Shown here in pieces: positions 16,732 through 24,810 of a stretch of DNA of 64,000 nucleotides (positions are counted from its first letter, which is position 1; every line of letters starts with the position of its first letter). The position numbers and the translations under genes were made by a program. The notes beneath the pieces are model-generated. The model did not search any database. It worked only from the letters and a program-made list of their open reading frames with translations, and was not told the DNA's origin. This DNA is from Microbacteriaceae bacterium VKM Ac-2855 (GTDB lineage Bacteria > Actinomycetota > Actinomycetes > Actinomycetales > Microbacteriaceae): assembly GCA_013204985.1 (NCBI GenBank), contig JABMLG010000007.1:207656-271655 (forward strand), given 5' to 3'.

Positions 16732-16836
16732 GTGGCCACGCCCCGATTCCCGCATTCCGTTCCGATCCGCCGCCGCGCCGTCGCGGTGAGGCCGGAGCAT
16801 CCGCAGCCGTCCGTCGTCGCCCACCGGGTCGTCTGA
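16732..16836 (+). CDS. Short leader ORF (34 codons) coupled to the dehydrogenase gene
   Basis: A GTG start follows GAGGAGCCTCAG, a good ribosome binding site, and the 34-codon frame stops with a TGA whose last base is the first base of the dehydrogenase ATG (TGATG, 16834-16838). The peptide (starting MATPRFPHSVP) is rich in Arg, Pro, Val and His. The dehydrogenase has no ribosome binding site of its own, so its translation probably depends on this ORF. A second, comparable case is at 31527-31619. It could be a regulatory leader or simply a coupling device; peptide function is unknown. Confidence 0.5.
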   Translation: MATPRFPHSVPIRRRAVAVRPEHPQPSVVAHRVV

Positions 16837-17969
16837 TGGGCAGCATCGAAGACGGCGTGCGCGGCACGGCGGTCAGTGGCCTGCGCATCGGCGTGCTCGG
16901 CGGCGGATTCATGGCCACGGTGCATAGCCGAGCGGCCCGCAGTGCGGGAGCGGTGCTCGCCGGCATCGCCTCGTCCACACCCGAGAAGAGCGCTGCTGCG
17001 GCGGCTTCACTGGGCTTCGAGCGCGGCTACGTCTCCGCCGAGGAGCTGATCGGTGACCCGTCCATCGATGTGGTTCACGTCTGCACCCCCAACGCGACGC
17101 ATGCCGCGCTCGCTCTGGCCGCGATTGCGGCGGGTAAACACGTGGTGTGCGAGAAGCCGCTCGCCGGCACCGTCGACGAGGCGACGGAACTCGTCGAGGC
17201 GGCTCGGCGTGCGGGTGTGGTGAACACCGTGCCGTTCGCTTACCGCTTCCACCCGATGGTGCGTGAGGCGCGCGCTCGGGTGGCCCGCGGAGACACCGGC
17301 CGACTGGTGCAGGTGCGCGGCACCTACTTGCAGGATTGGATGCTCGGGGCCGACGACGACAACTGGCGCGTCGACTCGGCGGCAGGCGGTGCCTCGCGCG
17401 CCTTCGGTGACGTCGGGTCGCACCTCGTCGACCTGCTCGAGTTCATCGCCGGCGAGCGCATCGTCTCGCTGACGGCCCTGACCTCGACGATCTACCCCGA
17501 GCGCGGCGGAAGACCGGTCCACACGGAGGACCTGGTCGGCGCGATCGTGAGGCTCGCGGGCGGTGCGATCGGTACATTGCTCGTCTCCCAGGTCGCAGCG
17601 GGGCATCGCAACGAACTCGTGCTCGAGCTCTCGGGAGTCGATGAGAGCGTGCGCTTCGAGCAGGAGAACCCCGAGACGCTGTGGATCGGTCGCCGCGACA
17701 GCGCGGTGACGATCCCGCGTGATGCGGGCATCCTCACCCCTGATGCATCGCGCCTGTCGATCGTGCCGAGCGGGCATCCGATGGGCTACCAGGATGCCTT
17801 CAACGCCTTCGCACGCGACACCTACGCCGCAGTGGTGGGTTCGCCACCCGACGGCGTGCCCGTGTTCGCCGACGGACTCCGCGCGGCCACGATCACCCGT
17901 GCGGTGCTCGACGCGGCCGAGAGCAAGGCGTGGGTCGACGTGCCGGCGACGAGCGAGGTCTCTGCATGA
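16836..17969 (+). CDS. Gfo/Idh/MocA family oxidoreductase
   Basis: 377 residues. The Rossmann motif [16 protein letters not shown] and the family signature [15 protein letters not shown] (with the catalytic-region Lys of EKP) are clear, followed by the alpha/beta C-terminal domain with [17 protein letters not shown]. These enzymes oxidise or reduce sugars, inositols or sugar derivatives with NAD(P). The gene starts within the stop of the short leader ORF and overlaps the next gene as ATGA. Together with the isomerase it forms a two-enzyme catabolic unit, probably controlled by the ROK regulator. Confidence 0.92.
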   Translation: MGSIEDGVRGTAVSGLRIGVLGGGFMATVHSRAARSAGAVLAGIASSTPEKSAAAAASLGFERGYVSAEELIGDPSIDVVHVCTPNATHAALALAAIAAGKHVVCEKPLAGTVDEATELVEAARRAGVVNTVPFAYRFHPMVREARARVARGDTGRLVQVRGTYLQDWMLGADDDNWRVDSAAGGASRAFGDVGSHLVDLLEFIAGERIVSLTALTSTIYPERGGRPVHTEDLVGAIVRLAGGAIGTLLVSQVAAGHRNELVLELSGVDESVRFEQENPETLWIGRRDSAVTIPRDAGILTPDASRLSIVPSGHPMGYQDAFNAFARDTYAAVVGSPPDGVPVFADGLRAATITRAVLDAAESKAWVDVPATSEVSA

Positions 17970-18991
17970 GCGACACGAGCTATGCCGCCACGCATCCGGT
18001 GACGCTGTTCACCGGTCAATGGGCCGATCTGCCGTTCGAGGAGGTCGCACGGTTCGCTGCCGAGGCCGGTTACGACGGGCTCGAGATCGCCGCGTCCGGT
18101 GACCACCTCGATCTCAAGCGGGCCGATGAGGACGACGCGTACGTGCGCGGCAAGTTGGAGCTGCTCGACTCGTACGGGCTGGAGGTGTTCGCGATCTCGA
18201 ACCACCTGGGTGGCCAGGCGGTGTGTGATGACCCGATCGATTTCCGGCATCAGGCGATCCTGCGCGACTACGTCTGGGGCGACGGCGACGAGGAGGGCGT
18301 GCGTCGCCGTGCGGCGGACGATATGAAGCGCTCGGCGCGTGTGGCCCGCAAGCTCGGTGTCGATGTCGTGGTCGGCTTCACGGGATCGAAGATCTGGCCG
18401 TACGTGGCGCAGTTCCCGCCCGTGCCCGCAGCGGTGATCGAGGCCGGGTACGAGGATTTCGCGATGCGCTGGAACCCCATCCTCGACGTCTTCGACGCGG
18501 AGGGCGTGGTGTTCGCCCACGAGGTGCATCCGAGTGAGATCGCGTACGACTACTGGTCGTCGGTGCGCTCGTTGGTGGCGATCGAGCACCGGAAGGCGTT
18601 CGGCTTCAACTGGGACCCGTCGCACATGATGTGGCAGAACATCGATCCGGTCGGCTTCATCTGGGACTTCAAGGACCGGATCTACCACGTCGACTGCAAG
18701 GACACGCGGATGCGACCGCAGAACGGCCGCGCGGGCGTGCTCGGCTCGCACCTGCCGTGGGGTGACCCTCGCCGCGGCTGGGACTTCGTCTCGACCGGTC
18801 ACGGCGACGTGCCCTGGGAGGACTCCTTCCGCGCGCTGGAATCGATCGGCTACACCGGCCCCATCTCCATCGAGTGGGAGGACGCGGGCACGGACCGCCT
18901 GCACGGCGCGCGGGAGGCCGTGGACTACATCCGCTCGCTGTTGTGGCGGCTGCCCGAGCAGTCCTTCGACGCGGCGTTCAGTAACCAGTAG
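17966..18991 (+). CDS. Sugar phosphate isomerase/epimerase-like TIM-barrel protein
   Basis: 341 residues of the AP endonuclease family 2 fold (xylose isomerase-like TIM barrel). Visible elements are [16 protein letters not shown] near the N-terminus, [16 protein letters not shown] and [18 protein letters not shown] in the middle, and [10 protein letters not shown] then [16 protein letters not shown] near the end, which supply Glu, Asp and His metal ligands. Members isomerise ketosugars or cleave 3-keto-glycosides. It is coupled by ATGA overlap to the dehydrogenase. The exact substrate is not predictable. Confidence 0.9.
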   Translation: MSDTSYAATHPVTLFTGQWADLPFEEVARFAAEAGYDGLEIAASGDHLDLKRADEDDAYVRGKLELLDSYGLEVFAISNHLGGQAVCDDPIDFRHQAILRDYVWGDGDEEGVRRRAADDMKRSARVARKLGVDVVVGFTGSKIWPYVAQFPPVPAAVIEAGYEDFAMRWNPILDVFDAEGVVFAHEVHPSEIAYDYWSSVRSLVAIEHRKAFGFNWDPSHMMWQNIDPVGFIWDFKDRIYHVDCKDTRMRPQNGRAGVLGSHLPWGDPRRGWDFVSTGHGDVPWEDSFRALESIGYTGPISIEWEDAGTDRLHGAREAVDYIRSLLWRLPEQSFDAAFSNQ

Positions 18992-18996
18992 TCCGG

Positions 18997-19059
18997 CGCG
19001 CTGTCGTTTTCGCCGCGCGCGGGTGGCATGCCTGCAGCGCGCGGCGAAACGACAGCGCG
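18997..19059. repeat. Long palindrome, CGCTGTCGTTTT family, copy 1
   Basis: Arms 18997-19020 and 19037-19059 pair throughout except one extra T. The left arm and loop (CGCTGTCGTTTTCG, then the Gly-like GGTGGCATGCC loop) recur at 46700-46735. It fills the convergent junction between 18991 (plus) and 19066 (minus) and probably terminates both transcripts. Confidence 0.85.
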
Positions 19060-19065
19060 GGGCGG

Positions 19066-19446
19066 TCAGAGGGCCTGCTTGGCCTTCTTCTCGGCCTTCA
19101 GGCGGGCCTGGTCGCGGCGCACCTCGGCGTAGCGGTTGCGCTCCTGACGCAGCCATTCGGGCAGCTCCTCCAGCAGCGCGTCGATCTGCTCGGTCGTCAG
19201 GGCCTCGTCGATGCCGCCGCGGGAGAGGCCCGAGATCGACACGTTCAGGCGCGACGCGACGACGGAGCGCGGGTGCGGTCCGTTCGCACGCAGCTCGGTG
19301 AGCCAGGCGGGCGGGTTGGCGACGAGCTCGTTGTACTCGTCGCGGGTGACCGCCGCCTCCTGGAACTCGGCTGGAGCCGCGGGGAGATAGATCTCGAGCT
19401 TCTTCGCCGCCGTCGCGGCCTTCATGGTCTGGGTCGCCTTGGTCAC
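19066..19446 (-). CDS. DUF5997 family protein
   Basis: 126 residues beginning MTKATQTMKAATAAKKLEIY, with PAAPAEFQEAAVTRDEYNEL and VVASRLNVSISGLSRGGI, the conserved DUF5997 core, and a Lys/Glu-rich C-terminal helix. LNVSISGLSRGGI looks like a helix-turn-helix-type element, so a DNA- or RNA-binding role is possible but unproven. The GTG at 19446 is 6 nt from TACTCT, a leaderless start. It is divergent from a LysR effector-domain protein, 78 bp away, which carries no HTH of its own. Confidence 0.85.
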   Translation of the reverse strand: MTKATQTMKAATAAKKLEIYLPAAPAEFQEAAVTRDEYNELVANPPAWLTELRANGPHPRSVVASRLNVSISGLSRGGIDEALTTEQIDALLEELPEWLRQERNRYAEVRRDQARLKAEKKAKQAL

Positions 19447-19524
19447 CCCGTAAGAGTAGTGCGGTTCGGCCCCCGGCAGCGCCCCGCGAGACGGCCACCG
19501 CGGGGGAAGGCCTACCCTGAGGGG

Positions 19525-20346
19525 ATGAGCGAGCAGACCGAGCCGGATCCGATCGAGCCGGCCGACACGGCGCAGTCGCGGCCCACGTTCCGCCTCGCGC
19601 TGGTGCCCGGGGTCACGCCCACCACGTGGACGCGGGTGTGGGCGCAACGCCGCCCCGAGTTGCCGCTCGCCGTCACTCCGATCGCGGAGGCGGAGCAGGA
19701 GCGGTCGCTGCTCGAGGGATCCGCCGACGTCGCGTTCATCCGCGGGCCGCTGACGGACGAGCACCTCAGCGCGATCGCCCTGTACGACGAGCAGCCGGTC
19801 GTCGTCGTGGCCCGCGACCACGCTCTGGCCGAGGCGGCCGGAGTCGATGTGGCCGATCTGGCGCAGGAGCACCTGCTGCAGGACCCGAGCGCCGTCCCGG
19901 AGTGGGCCGCCGTCGCCGCGGAGCTCGCGGACGGATCGCGGCGGGCGCTGCCCCGGATGCGCGACCTCGACGACGCGGCCGAGCAGGTCGCGGCGGGGGT
20001 CGGCATCCTGATCCTGCCGCAGTCGCTCGCGCGGGTGCACGGCCGGAAGGACACGAGGACCGTCGCACTGACGGGCGTCGCCGAGACGAGGATCTCACTC
20101 GCCTGGGTCACGGCGGCCAAGACGGATGACGTCGAGGACTTCATCGGCGTGGTGCGCGGTCGCAGTGCGAACAGCACGCGAGGCCGCGATCTCGAGGCCG
20201 AAGCGGCGGAGGCGAAGGCCGTGCAGAAGGCGGCCAAGGCCAAGAAGGTCGCCGCCAAGCGCGCCGCCGACCGCGCGAAACGCCCGGCGGCGCCGAGCAA
20301 GCCGGTCGCCCAGCGGTACCAGCCCCGCAAGCCGAAGCGGAAATAG
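19525..20346 (+). CDS. LysR-type substrate-binding domain protein without DNA-binding domain
   Basis: 273 residues. Residues of about 20-210 match the periplasmic-binding-like effector domain of LysR regulators (FRLALVPGVTPTTWTRVW, then ADVAFIRGPLTDEHLSAIAL and VVVVARDHALAEAAGVDVADL). The N-terminal winged helix that defines LysR regulators is missing. The C-terminus is a roughly 60-residue Lys/Ala-rich tail (for example KAKKVAAKRAADRAKRPAAP) like nucleic-acid-binding tails. The ATG is 6 nt after TACCCT, so it is probably leaderless. Divergent pairing with DUF5997 suggests a split regulator, which is inference. Confidence 0.85.
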   Translation: MSEQTEPDPIEPADTAQSRPTFRLALVPGVTPTTWTRVWAQRRPELPLAVTPIAEAEQERSLLEGSADVAFIRGPLTDEHLSAIALYDEQPVVVVARDHALAEAAGVDVADLAQEHLLQDPSAVPEWAAVAAELADGSRRALPRMRDLDDAAEQVAAGVGILILPQSLARVHGRKDTRTVALTGVAETRISLAWVTAAKTDDVEDFIGVVRGRSANSTRGRDLEAEAAEAKAVQKAAKAKKVAAKRAADRAKRPAAPSKPVAQRYQPRKPKRK

Positions 20347-20458
20347 CGACCGCTCCGCGCCGGCGAGCGGATCCGCATCGGCCCCTGTCTCTTCGCGTCC
20401 AGTCGCGACAGAATGACGTCGTGCCCCTCATCGGCGAGGTGGCGGAGCGGAGCAGGAC

Positions 20459-20860
20459 ATGACTGACATCACCCTCGACCAGGCACGCGCCGTCGTTGCG
20501 GCGGCGAGCGAGGCCGCGGCCGGAAACGGCACTCTGATGAACATCGCGGTGGTCGATGCGGGCGGCAACCTGAAGGCGTTCGAGCGGATGGACGGCGCCT
20601 GGCTGGGCAGCATCGACATCGCGATCCGCAAGGCGCGCACCGCGAGGTTCTTCGACATGGAGTCGGGCGCGATCGGCACCCTCTCGCAGCCGGGCGGGTC
20701 GCTCTACCAGATCGAGGTCTCCAACGGAGGGCTGATCAGCTTCCCCGGCGGGATCCCGCTGCGCGTCGACGGCGAGATCGTCGGCGCGATCGGCGTGAGC
20801 GGCAGCACCGTGGAGGACGACCGGGACGTCGCCCAGGCGGGTGTCGACGCGCTGAGCTGA
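20459..20860 (+). CDS. GlcG/HbpS-like protein (DUF336)
   Basis: 133 residues. The sequence [20 protein letters not shown], then [19 protein letters not shown], then [14 protein letters not shown], and a Gly-rich [20 protein letters not shown] are hallmarks of the GlcG/HbpS family. Members bind haem or small ligands, or act in glycolate, cobalamin or propanediol pathways; the specific role here is unknown. It ends 7 bp before the convergent LacI gene. Confidence 0.92.
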   Translation: MTDITLDQARAVVAAASEAAAGNGTLMNIAVVDAGGNLKAFERMDGAWLGSIDIAIRKARTARFFDMESGAIGTLSQPGGSLYQIEVSNGGLISFPGGIPLRVDGEIVGAIGVSGSTVEDDRDVAQAGVDALS

Positions 20861-20867
20861 TGCGAGG

Positions 20868-21851
20868 TCAGCGCGGCGGCGCTGTGGAGGATCGCAGCAC
20901 CAGCCCGGGTTGGATCAGCGTGCTCGTCGGCTCGCGATCGGGCTCGTTCAGTCGGGCCAGCATCTCCCGGGCCACGGCGCGGCCCACCTCCGCGTTGCGC
21001 CCGTCGATGGTGGTGATGGCGAGGTAGCGCGAGTGGGCGAGCGGTGAATCGTCGTAACCGATCACGGAGACGTCGCGCGGAACGCTGAGCCCGCGTTCCG
21101 CGATCGCGGCGAAGGCGCCGAGTGCCATCGTGTCGTTGGCGGCGAAGAGCGCAGTCGTCTGCGGATGCGCGGCGAGCAGCGCGCGGGCGGCCGCGTAACC
21201 GTCTTCTTCGGTCGTCGCGCTGCCGTCGCCGTAGACCGGCACGGTCAGGCCCGCCTCGCGCATCCGCTGCTCGAACCCGCGACGACGCAGCGCTGCCGCC
21301 CCGCCCGCCCCGGTGAGGTGGCCGACCGCCGTGTGCCCGAGTCCGATCAGGTGCGCGGCCGCGAGCCCGGCGCCGTGCGCGTCGTCGTTGGCGACGCGAT
21401 CCGCTCCTGCGACCGTACCGTCGCGGCTCCCGGCCACGACGGTCGGCACCGGGAGGGAGCGCATGGACTCGTCCGGTTCCGCAGCGATCACCAGGCCGTC
21501 CACACGCATCGAGAGGAAGGCGTCGACCGGATGCGGGCCGAGATGCCGGTCGGCGACGCTGAGTTGGTAGCCGGCCGCGTCGAGCTGCTCCTGCATCCCG
21601 CGCAGAAGTTCGACGAACCAGAGGTTGCGGTAGTCGTCGATGACGACGCCGATGCTGCGGGTGCGATTGCCGGCCAGGTGCGCGGCGGCGCGGCTGGGCC
21701 GGTAGTCGAGTTCGTCGATGGCCTGCAGCACGGCGGCCCGGCGCTTCTCGCTCACGCGCGGCGAGCCGGTCAGCACGAGCGAGACGAGCGACTTCGAGAC
21801 GCCGGCGCGCGCCGCGACGTCGTAGATCGTGGGGGATCCGCTCGTGACCAT
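20868..21851 (-). CDS. LacI family transcriptional regulator
   Basis: 327 residues. The DNA-binding headpiece TIYDVAARAGVSKSLVSLVL and the hinge helix region YRPSRAAAHLAGNRT are followed by the sugar-binding core (IGVVIDDYRNLWFVELLRGM, then VSVIGYDDSPLAHSRY). The ATG at 21851 follows GGAGGCACG. It is divergent from a Gfo/Idh/MocA-isomerase operon with a perfect palindromic operator between them, and should repress that operon until its sugar ligand appears. Confidence 0.95.
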   Translation of the reverse strand: MVTSGSPTIYDVAARAGVSKSLVSLVLTGSPRVSEKRRAAVLQAIDELDYRPSRAAAHLAGNRTRSIGVVIDDYRNLWFVELLRGMQEQLDAAGYQLSVADRHLGPHPVDAFLSMRVDGLVIAAEPDESMRSLPVPTVVAGSRDGTVAGADRVANDDAHGAGLAAAHLIGLGHTAVGHLTGAGGAAALRRRGFEQRMREAGLTVPVYGDGSATTEEDGYAAARALLAAHPQTTALFAANDTMALGAFAAIAERGLSVPRDVSVIGYDDSPLAHSRYLAITTIDGRNAEVGRAVAREMLARLNEPDREPTSTLIQPGLVLRSSTAPPR

Positions 21852-21905
21852 CGTGCCTCCGTCCGCTCGGTGAACACTATGCCCGCAATCACGCAGAAAG
21901 TTCCT

Positions 21906-21934
21906 TTGACAGGACATATGAGATGGCGTACTGT
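21906..21934 (+). promoter_or_regulatory. Strong promoter of the LacI-controlled operon
   Basis: TTGACA at 21906-21911 and TACTGT at 21929-21934 are separated by exactly 17 bp. The start site is expected near 21941, just upstream of the operator. It reads towards the dehydrogenase gene at 22015. Confidence 0.8.
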
Positions 21935-21953
21935 CGAGCGCGGCACTCCTGAT

Positions 21954-21965
21954 TGGAGCGCTCCA
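21954..21965. promoter_or_regulatory. LacI-family operator
   Basis: TGGAGCGCTCCA is a perfect 12-bp palindrome with a central CG, matching the LacI/PurR-type operator pattern. It sits about 13-24 bp downstream of the predicted start site, where bound repressor would block transcription. Confidence 0.75.
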
Positions 21966-21987
21966 TTCTCCTGGACTTTCAGGAGAA
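21966..21987. promoter_or_regulatory. Second inverted repeat in the leader
   Basis: TTCTCCTG and CAGGAGAA are 8-bp exact arms with a 6-base loop, directly after the operator. It may be a second protein site or an RNA hairpin; the ribosome binding site AAAGGAGAGAAC lies 15 nt further on. Confidence 0.45.
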
Positions 21988-22014
21988 CACCCGTGGCCCT
22001 TCAAAGGAGAGAAC

Positions 22015-23220
22015 ATGCCAGAGTCCCTCGGCGTCGCCGTCATCGGCGCCGGAATGGCGGGTAAGGCGCACGCCGCGGCGTATCGCACCGCGTCCGCCGT
22101 GTACGAACCCACGCTTCCGCCCATCCGGCTCGTCTCCATCGGCGACGTCGACGCCGGGTTCGGCAGCGCCGCGGCGAAGCGCTTCGGCTATGAGCGCAAC
22201 GACACGTCGTGGCAGGCCATCGCCGAAGCCGACGACATCGACGTCGTCAGCATCGTCATCGCCAACTCCCTGCACCGCGAGGCGGTCGAGGGACTGCTGG
22301 CCGCAGGCAAGCACGTGCTCTGCGAGAAGCCACTCTCGGACACGATCGAGGATGCGCGGGCGATGGCCGAGGCCGAGCGCGCGGCGTCCGGCATCGGACG
22401 CATCGGTTTCACCTACCGTCGCAATCCCGGCGTGGCCTACATCCGCGACCTCATCCGCGGTGGCACGCTCGGCAGGATGCGCCACTTCAGCGGACGCTAC
22501 TGGACCGACTACGCCGCCGACCCGCGGATCCCGATCAGCTGGCGCTTCGCCGGCGGCCCCGGATCGGGTGCGCTGGCGGATGTCGGCAGCCACCTCTCGT
22601 ACATCGCCGAATTCCTCGCCGGTGACGTCGAATCCGTCAGCGGAGGTCGCCTCTCGACGGTGATCGCCGAGCGCCCCAAGCCGCTCGGCGCGATCTCGGG
22701 TCGAGGACAGGTCGCCGTGTCGGACGAGCTCGTCACCGTCGAGAACGACGACTACGCCGCATTCTCGGCGACGTTCGCCCAGGGCGTCGGTGCCTTCGAG
22801 GTCTCGCGCGTGGCCCCCGGGCACGCGAACACTCTGACCTTCGAGGTGTTCTGCGAGAACGGTGCCGCGACGTACGACTTCCGCCGTCCATCCGAGATCG
22901 GGCTGTTCCTCGATGAGGGGCCGACGGCTCAGCGCGGCTATCGCCGGATCATCCTCGGACCCGAGCACCCTTACCTCCGCAACGGCCTCGCGATGGATGC
23001 CGCGAGCGTCGGTTTCGGCCAGAACGACGGCTTCGTCTACCAGGCGCGCGCGTTCCTCGAGGAGGTCGCGGGGATCCCCGAAGCCGACTCGCTGCCGCGC
23101 TGCGCCACGTTCGACGAGGGCGTGCACAACATGGAACTGCTCGGCGCGGTCACGGAGTCGGCGCTCGCCGGCGGCGCGACCGTAGCCGTGCCGGCGCAGA
23201 AGGTCTCGGTGAACGCGTGA
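22015..23220 (+). CDS. Gfo/Idh/MocA family oxidoreductase
   Basis: 401 residues. Rossmann motif VIGAGMAGKAHAAAY at the N-terminus, the signature CEKPLSDTIEDARAMAEAE, GFTYRRNPGVAYIRDLI and GALADVGSHLSYIAEFLAG are all present. Its length and the motif GRYWTDYAADPRIPISWRF fit the subgroup that acts on inositol or glycoside substrates. It starts after the strong ribosome binding site AAAGGAGAGAAC. Its GTGA overlap with the next gene shows a coupled two-gene operon under the LacI operator. Confidence 0.93.
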   Translation: MPESLGVAVIGAGMAGKAHAAAYRTASAVYEPTLPPIRLVSIGDVDAGFGSAAAKRFGYERNDTSWQAIAEADDIDVVSIVIANSLHREAVEGLLAAGKHVLCEKPLSDTIEDARAMAEAERAASGIGRIGFTYRRNPGVAYIRDLIRGGTLGRMRHFSGRYWTDYAADPRIPISWRFAGGPGSGALADVGSHLSYIAEFLAGDVESVSGGRLSTVIAERPKPLGAISGRGQVAVSDELVTVENDDYAAFSATFAQGVGAFEVSRVAPGHANTLTFEVFCENGAATYDFRRPSEIGLFLDEGPTAQRGYRRIILGPEHPYLRNGLAMDAASVGFGQNDGFVYQARAFLEEVAGIPEADSLPRCATFDEGVHNMELLGAVTESALAGGATVAVPAQKVSVNA

Positions 23221-24224
23221 AGCTCGGTCTGTACAACGCGATCCTGCACGACCGGCCGCTGCCGGACGCGCTGAAGGTCATCGCCGATCTCGGTCTGACC
23301 GGTATCGAACTCAATTCGGGCGGCTTCCTGCCGGCCGTTCACATCCCCACCTTCGACGACATCCTGGTGTCGGATGCGGCCCGAGACGACTTCCTCGGAA
23401 TCTTCGATGGCACCGGCGTCGAGATCGCGGGGCTGAACTGCAACGGCAATCCGCTGCATCCCACTCGCGCGATCGGCGACAAGCACGCGGAGGACATCCG
23501 TCGCTCCATCCGTCTCGCCGGCCGCCTCGGCCAGAAGCGCGTCGTGACGATGTCGGGCCTGCCCGGGGGTGAGCCCGGCGCGACTCGCGTGAACTGGGTC
23601 GTCAACGCGTGGAACTCCGCGGCTCTCGAGGTGCTCGACTACCAGTGGAGCATCGCCGCCGCCTTCTGGAGCGAGATCGATCAGCTCGCGGTCGACAGCG
23701 ACGTGAAGGTGGCGCTGGAGTTGCACCCGCAGAACATCGTGTTCAACACGGCGGACGTGCGCAAGCTCATCGAGCTGACCGGCGCTACGAACGTGGGCGT
23801 CGAACTCGACGCCTCGCACCTCTTCTGGCAGCAGATGGACCCGGTCGCGGTCATCCGCGAACTGGGCCCGCTGATCTTCCACGCCGCCGCGAAAGATGTC
23901 CGTATCAACCCGGCCACCGCATCGCTCAACGGCGTGCTCGACAACTCGTTCCGCCGCCTCGGGCCGGATGAGGACCGCACGAACCTCGGTGGCGACGAGT
24001 GGGCGAACGAGTGGCCCAAGCCCGCCGCGTGGGACTTCGTCGCGCTCGGCAAGGGGCACGACACCGCGTACTGGACCGAGTTCCTCCGTGCACTGCACGC
24101 AGTCGATCCCGACATGCTCGTCAACATCGAGCACGAGGACGTCGAGCTCGGCCGCATCGAGGGCATCGAGGTCGCCGCGAAGGTGCTCAGGCAGGCGGAC
24201 GCGAACCTCTTCGGGAACGCGTAG
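23217..24224 (+). CDS. Sugar phosphate isomerase/epimerase-like TIM-barrel protein
   Basis: 335 residues starting at GTG 23217 (MKLGLYNAILHDRPLPDALK). TIM-barrel AP endonuclease 2 features are LGLTGIELNSGGFLPAVH, VALELHPQNIVFN, NVGVELDASHLFWQQMDP, and a final VNIEHEDVELGRIEGIE; the Glu/Asp/His residues in these would bind a divalent metal. It is the likely partner of the preceding dehydrogenase, acting on its keto product. It is 335 residues and only distantly similar to the paralogue at 17966, so it is not a recent duplicate. Confidence 0.92.
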   Translation: MKLGLYNAILHDRPLPDALKVIADLGLTGIELNSGGFLPAVHIPTFDDILVSDAARDDFLGIFDGTGVEIAGLNCNGNPLHPTRAIGDKHAEDIRRSIRLAGRLGQKRVVTMSGLPGGEPGATRVNWVVNAWNSAALEVLDYQWSIAAAFWSEIDQLAVDSDVKVALELHPQNIVFNTADVRKLIELTGATNVGVELDASHLFWQQMDPVAVIRELGPLIFHAAAKDVRINPATASLNGVLDNSFRRLGPDEDRTNLGGDEWANEWPKPAAWDFVALGKGHDTAYWTEFLRALHAVDPDMLVNIEHEDVELGRIEGIEVAAKVLRQADANLFGNA

Positions 24225-24236
24225 ACGCCCCGGTGA

Positions 24237-24260
24237 GGGGTCGGCCGTCAGGTCGGCCCC
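24237..24260. terminator. Hairpin between convergent genes
   Basis: GGGGTCGGCC (24237-24246) and GGTCGGCCCC (24251-24260) pair fully if two G-U pairs are allowed, with a GTCA loop. It lies in the 46-bp convergent gap between 24224 and 24271. Confidence 0.55.
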
Positions 24261-24270
24261 GTCTCCGGGC

Positions 24271-24810
24271 TCACAGGTGCGCGAGCACCGCCGGCAGTGT
24301 CGTGAAGCCCTGCGACGCCAAGAAGTGACCGCCGCCCGGAACCACGGTGACCGGTGCGCCGAGGCGCGCGGCGAACGCATCCGTCAGCTCGATCGGAACG
24401 TAGCCGTCGTCGTCCGAGCGGATCACCTGCACGCGGTCGATCCGGTCGGTGACGGCGGCCAGATCCGCGCCGTCGCCGATGAACGCGTCCAGCTGCGGCA
24501 GAGGCGGCAGCTTGTCGGCGAAGCCCGAGACGAAGACCGCCGCGCCGAGGCGACCGGGCAGCGCGGCGAGGGCGCGGATGCTGGTGAGGCAGCCGAGACT
24601 GTGCGCGACCACGACCGTCTCCTCGTCGATCTCGCCGAATGCCGCCGTCGTCGCCGAATGCCAGGCTGCCGGATCCGGAGCGCTCGAATCGGGCAGGTGC
24701 ACACGGTGCACCGCGTATCCGCCGGCGCGTGCCTCGCCGGCGAGCCACGGGAACCAGTGCGAGTCGATGCCGGCCGTGAAGCCGTGCACGATCAGGAGGC
24801 GGTGGGTCAC
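24271..24810 (-). CDS. RBBP9/YdeN-like serine hydrolase
   Basis: 179 residues. The small alpha/beta hydrolase shows LLIVHGFTAGIDSHWFPWL at the start, the nucleophile VVAHSLGCLTSIRAL (Ser in H-S-L-G), the acid region SDDDGYVPIEL and the final GGGHFLASQG histidine. These fit the YdeN/RBBP9 family of unknown physiological substrate. The GTG at 24810 overlaps the TetR stop as GTGA, so it is co-translated with its presumed regulator. Confidence 0.88.
   Translation of the reverse strand: MTHRLLIVHGFTAGIDSHWFPWLAGEARAGGYAVHRVHLPDSSAPDPAAWHSATTAAFGEIDEETVVVAHSLGCLTSIRALAALPGRLGAAVFVSGFADKLPPLPQLDAFIGDGADLAAVTDRIDRVQVIRSDDDGYVPIELTDAFAARLGAPVTVVPGGGHFLASQGFTTLPAVLAHL

Noticed and set aside
16718..16789. 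Alternative leader frame of 23 codons starting at ATG 16718
   Set aside because: It has no ribosome binding site and stops 46 bp before the dehydrogenase, whereas the GTG frame at 16732 has a good site and ends on the dehydrogenase start.
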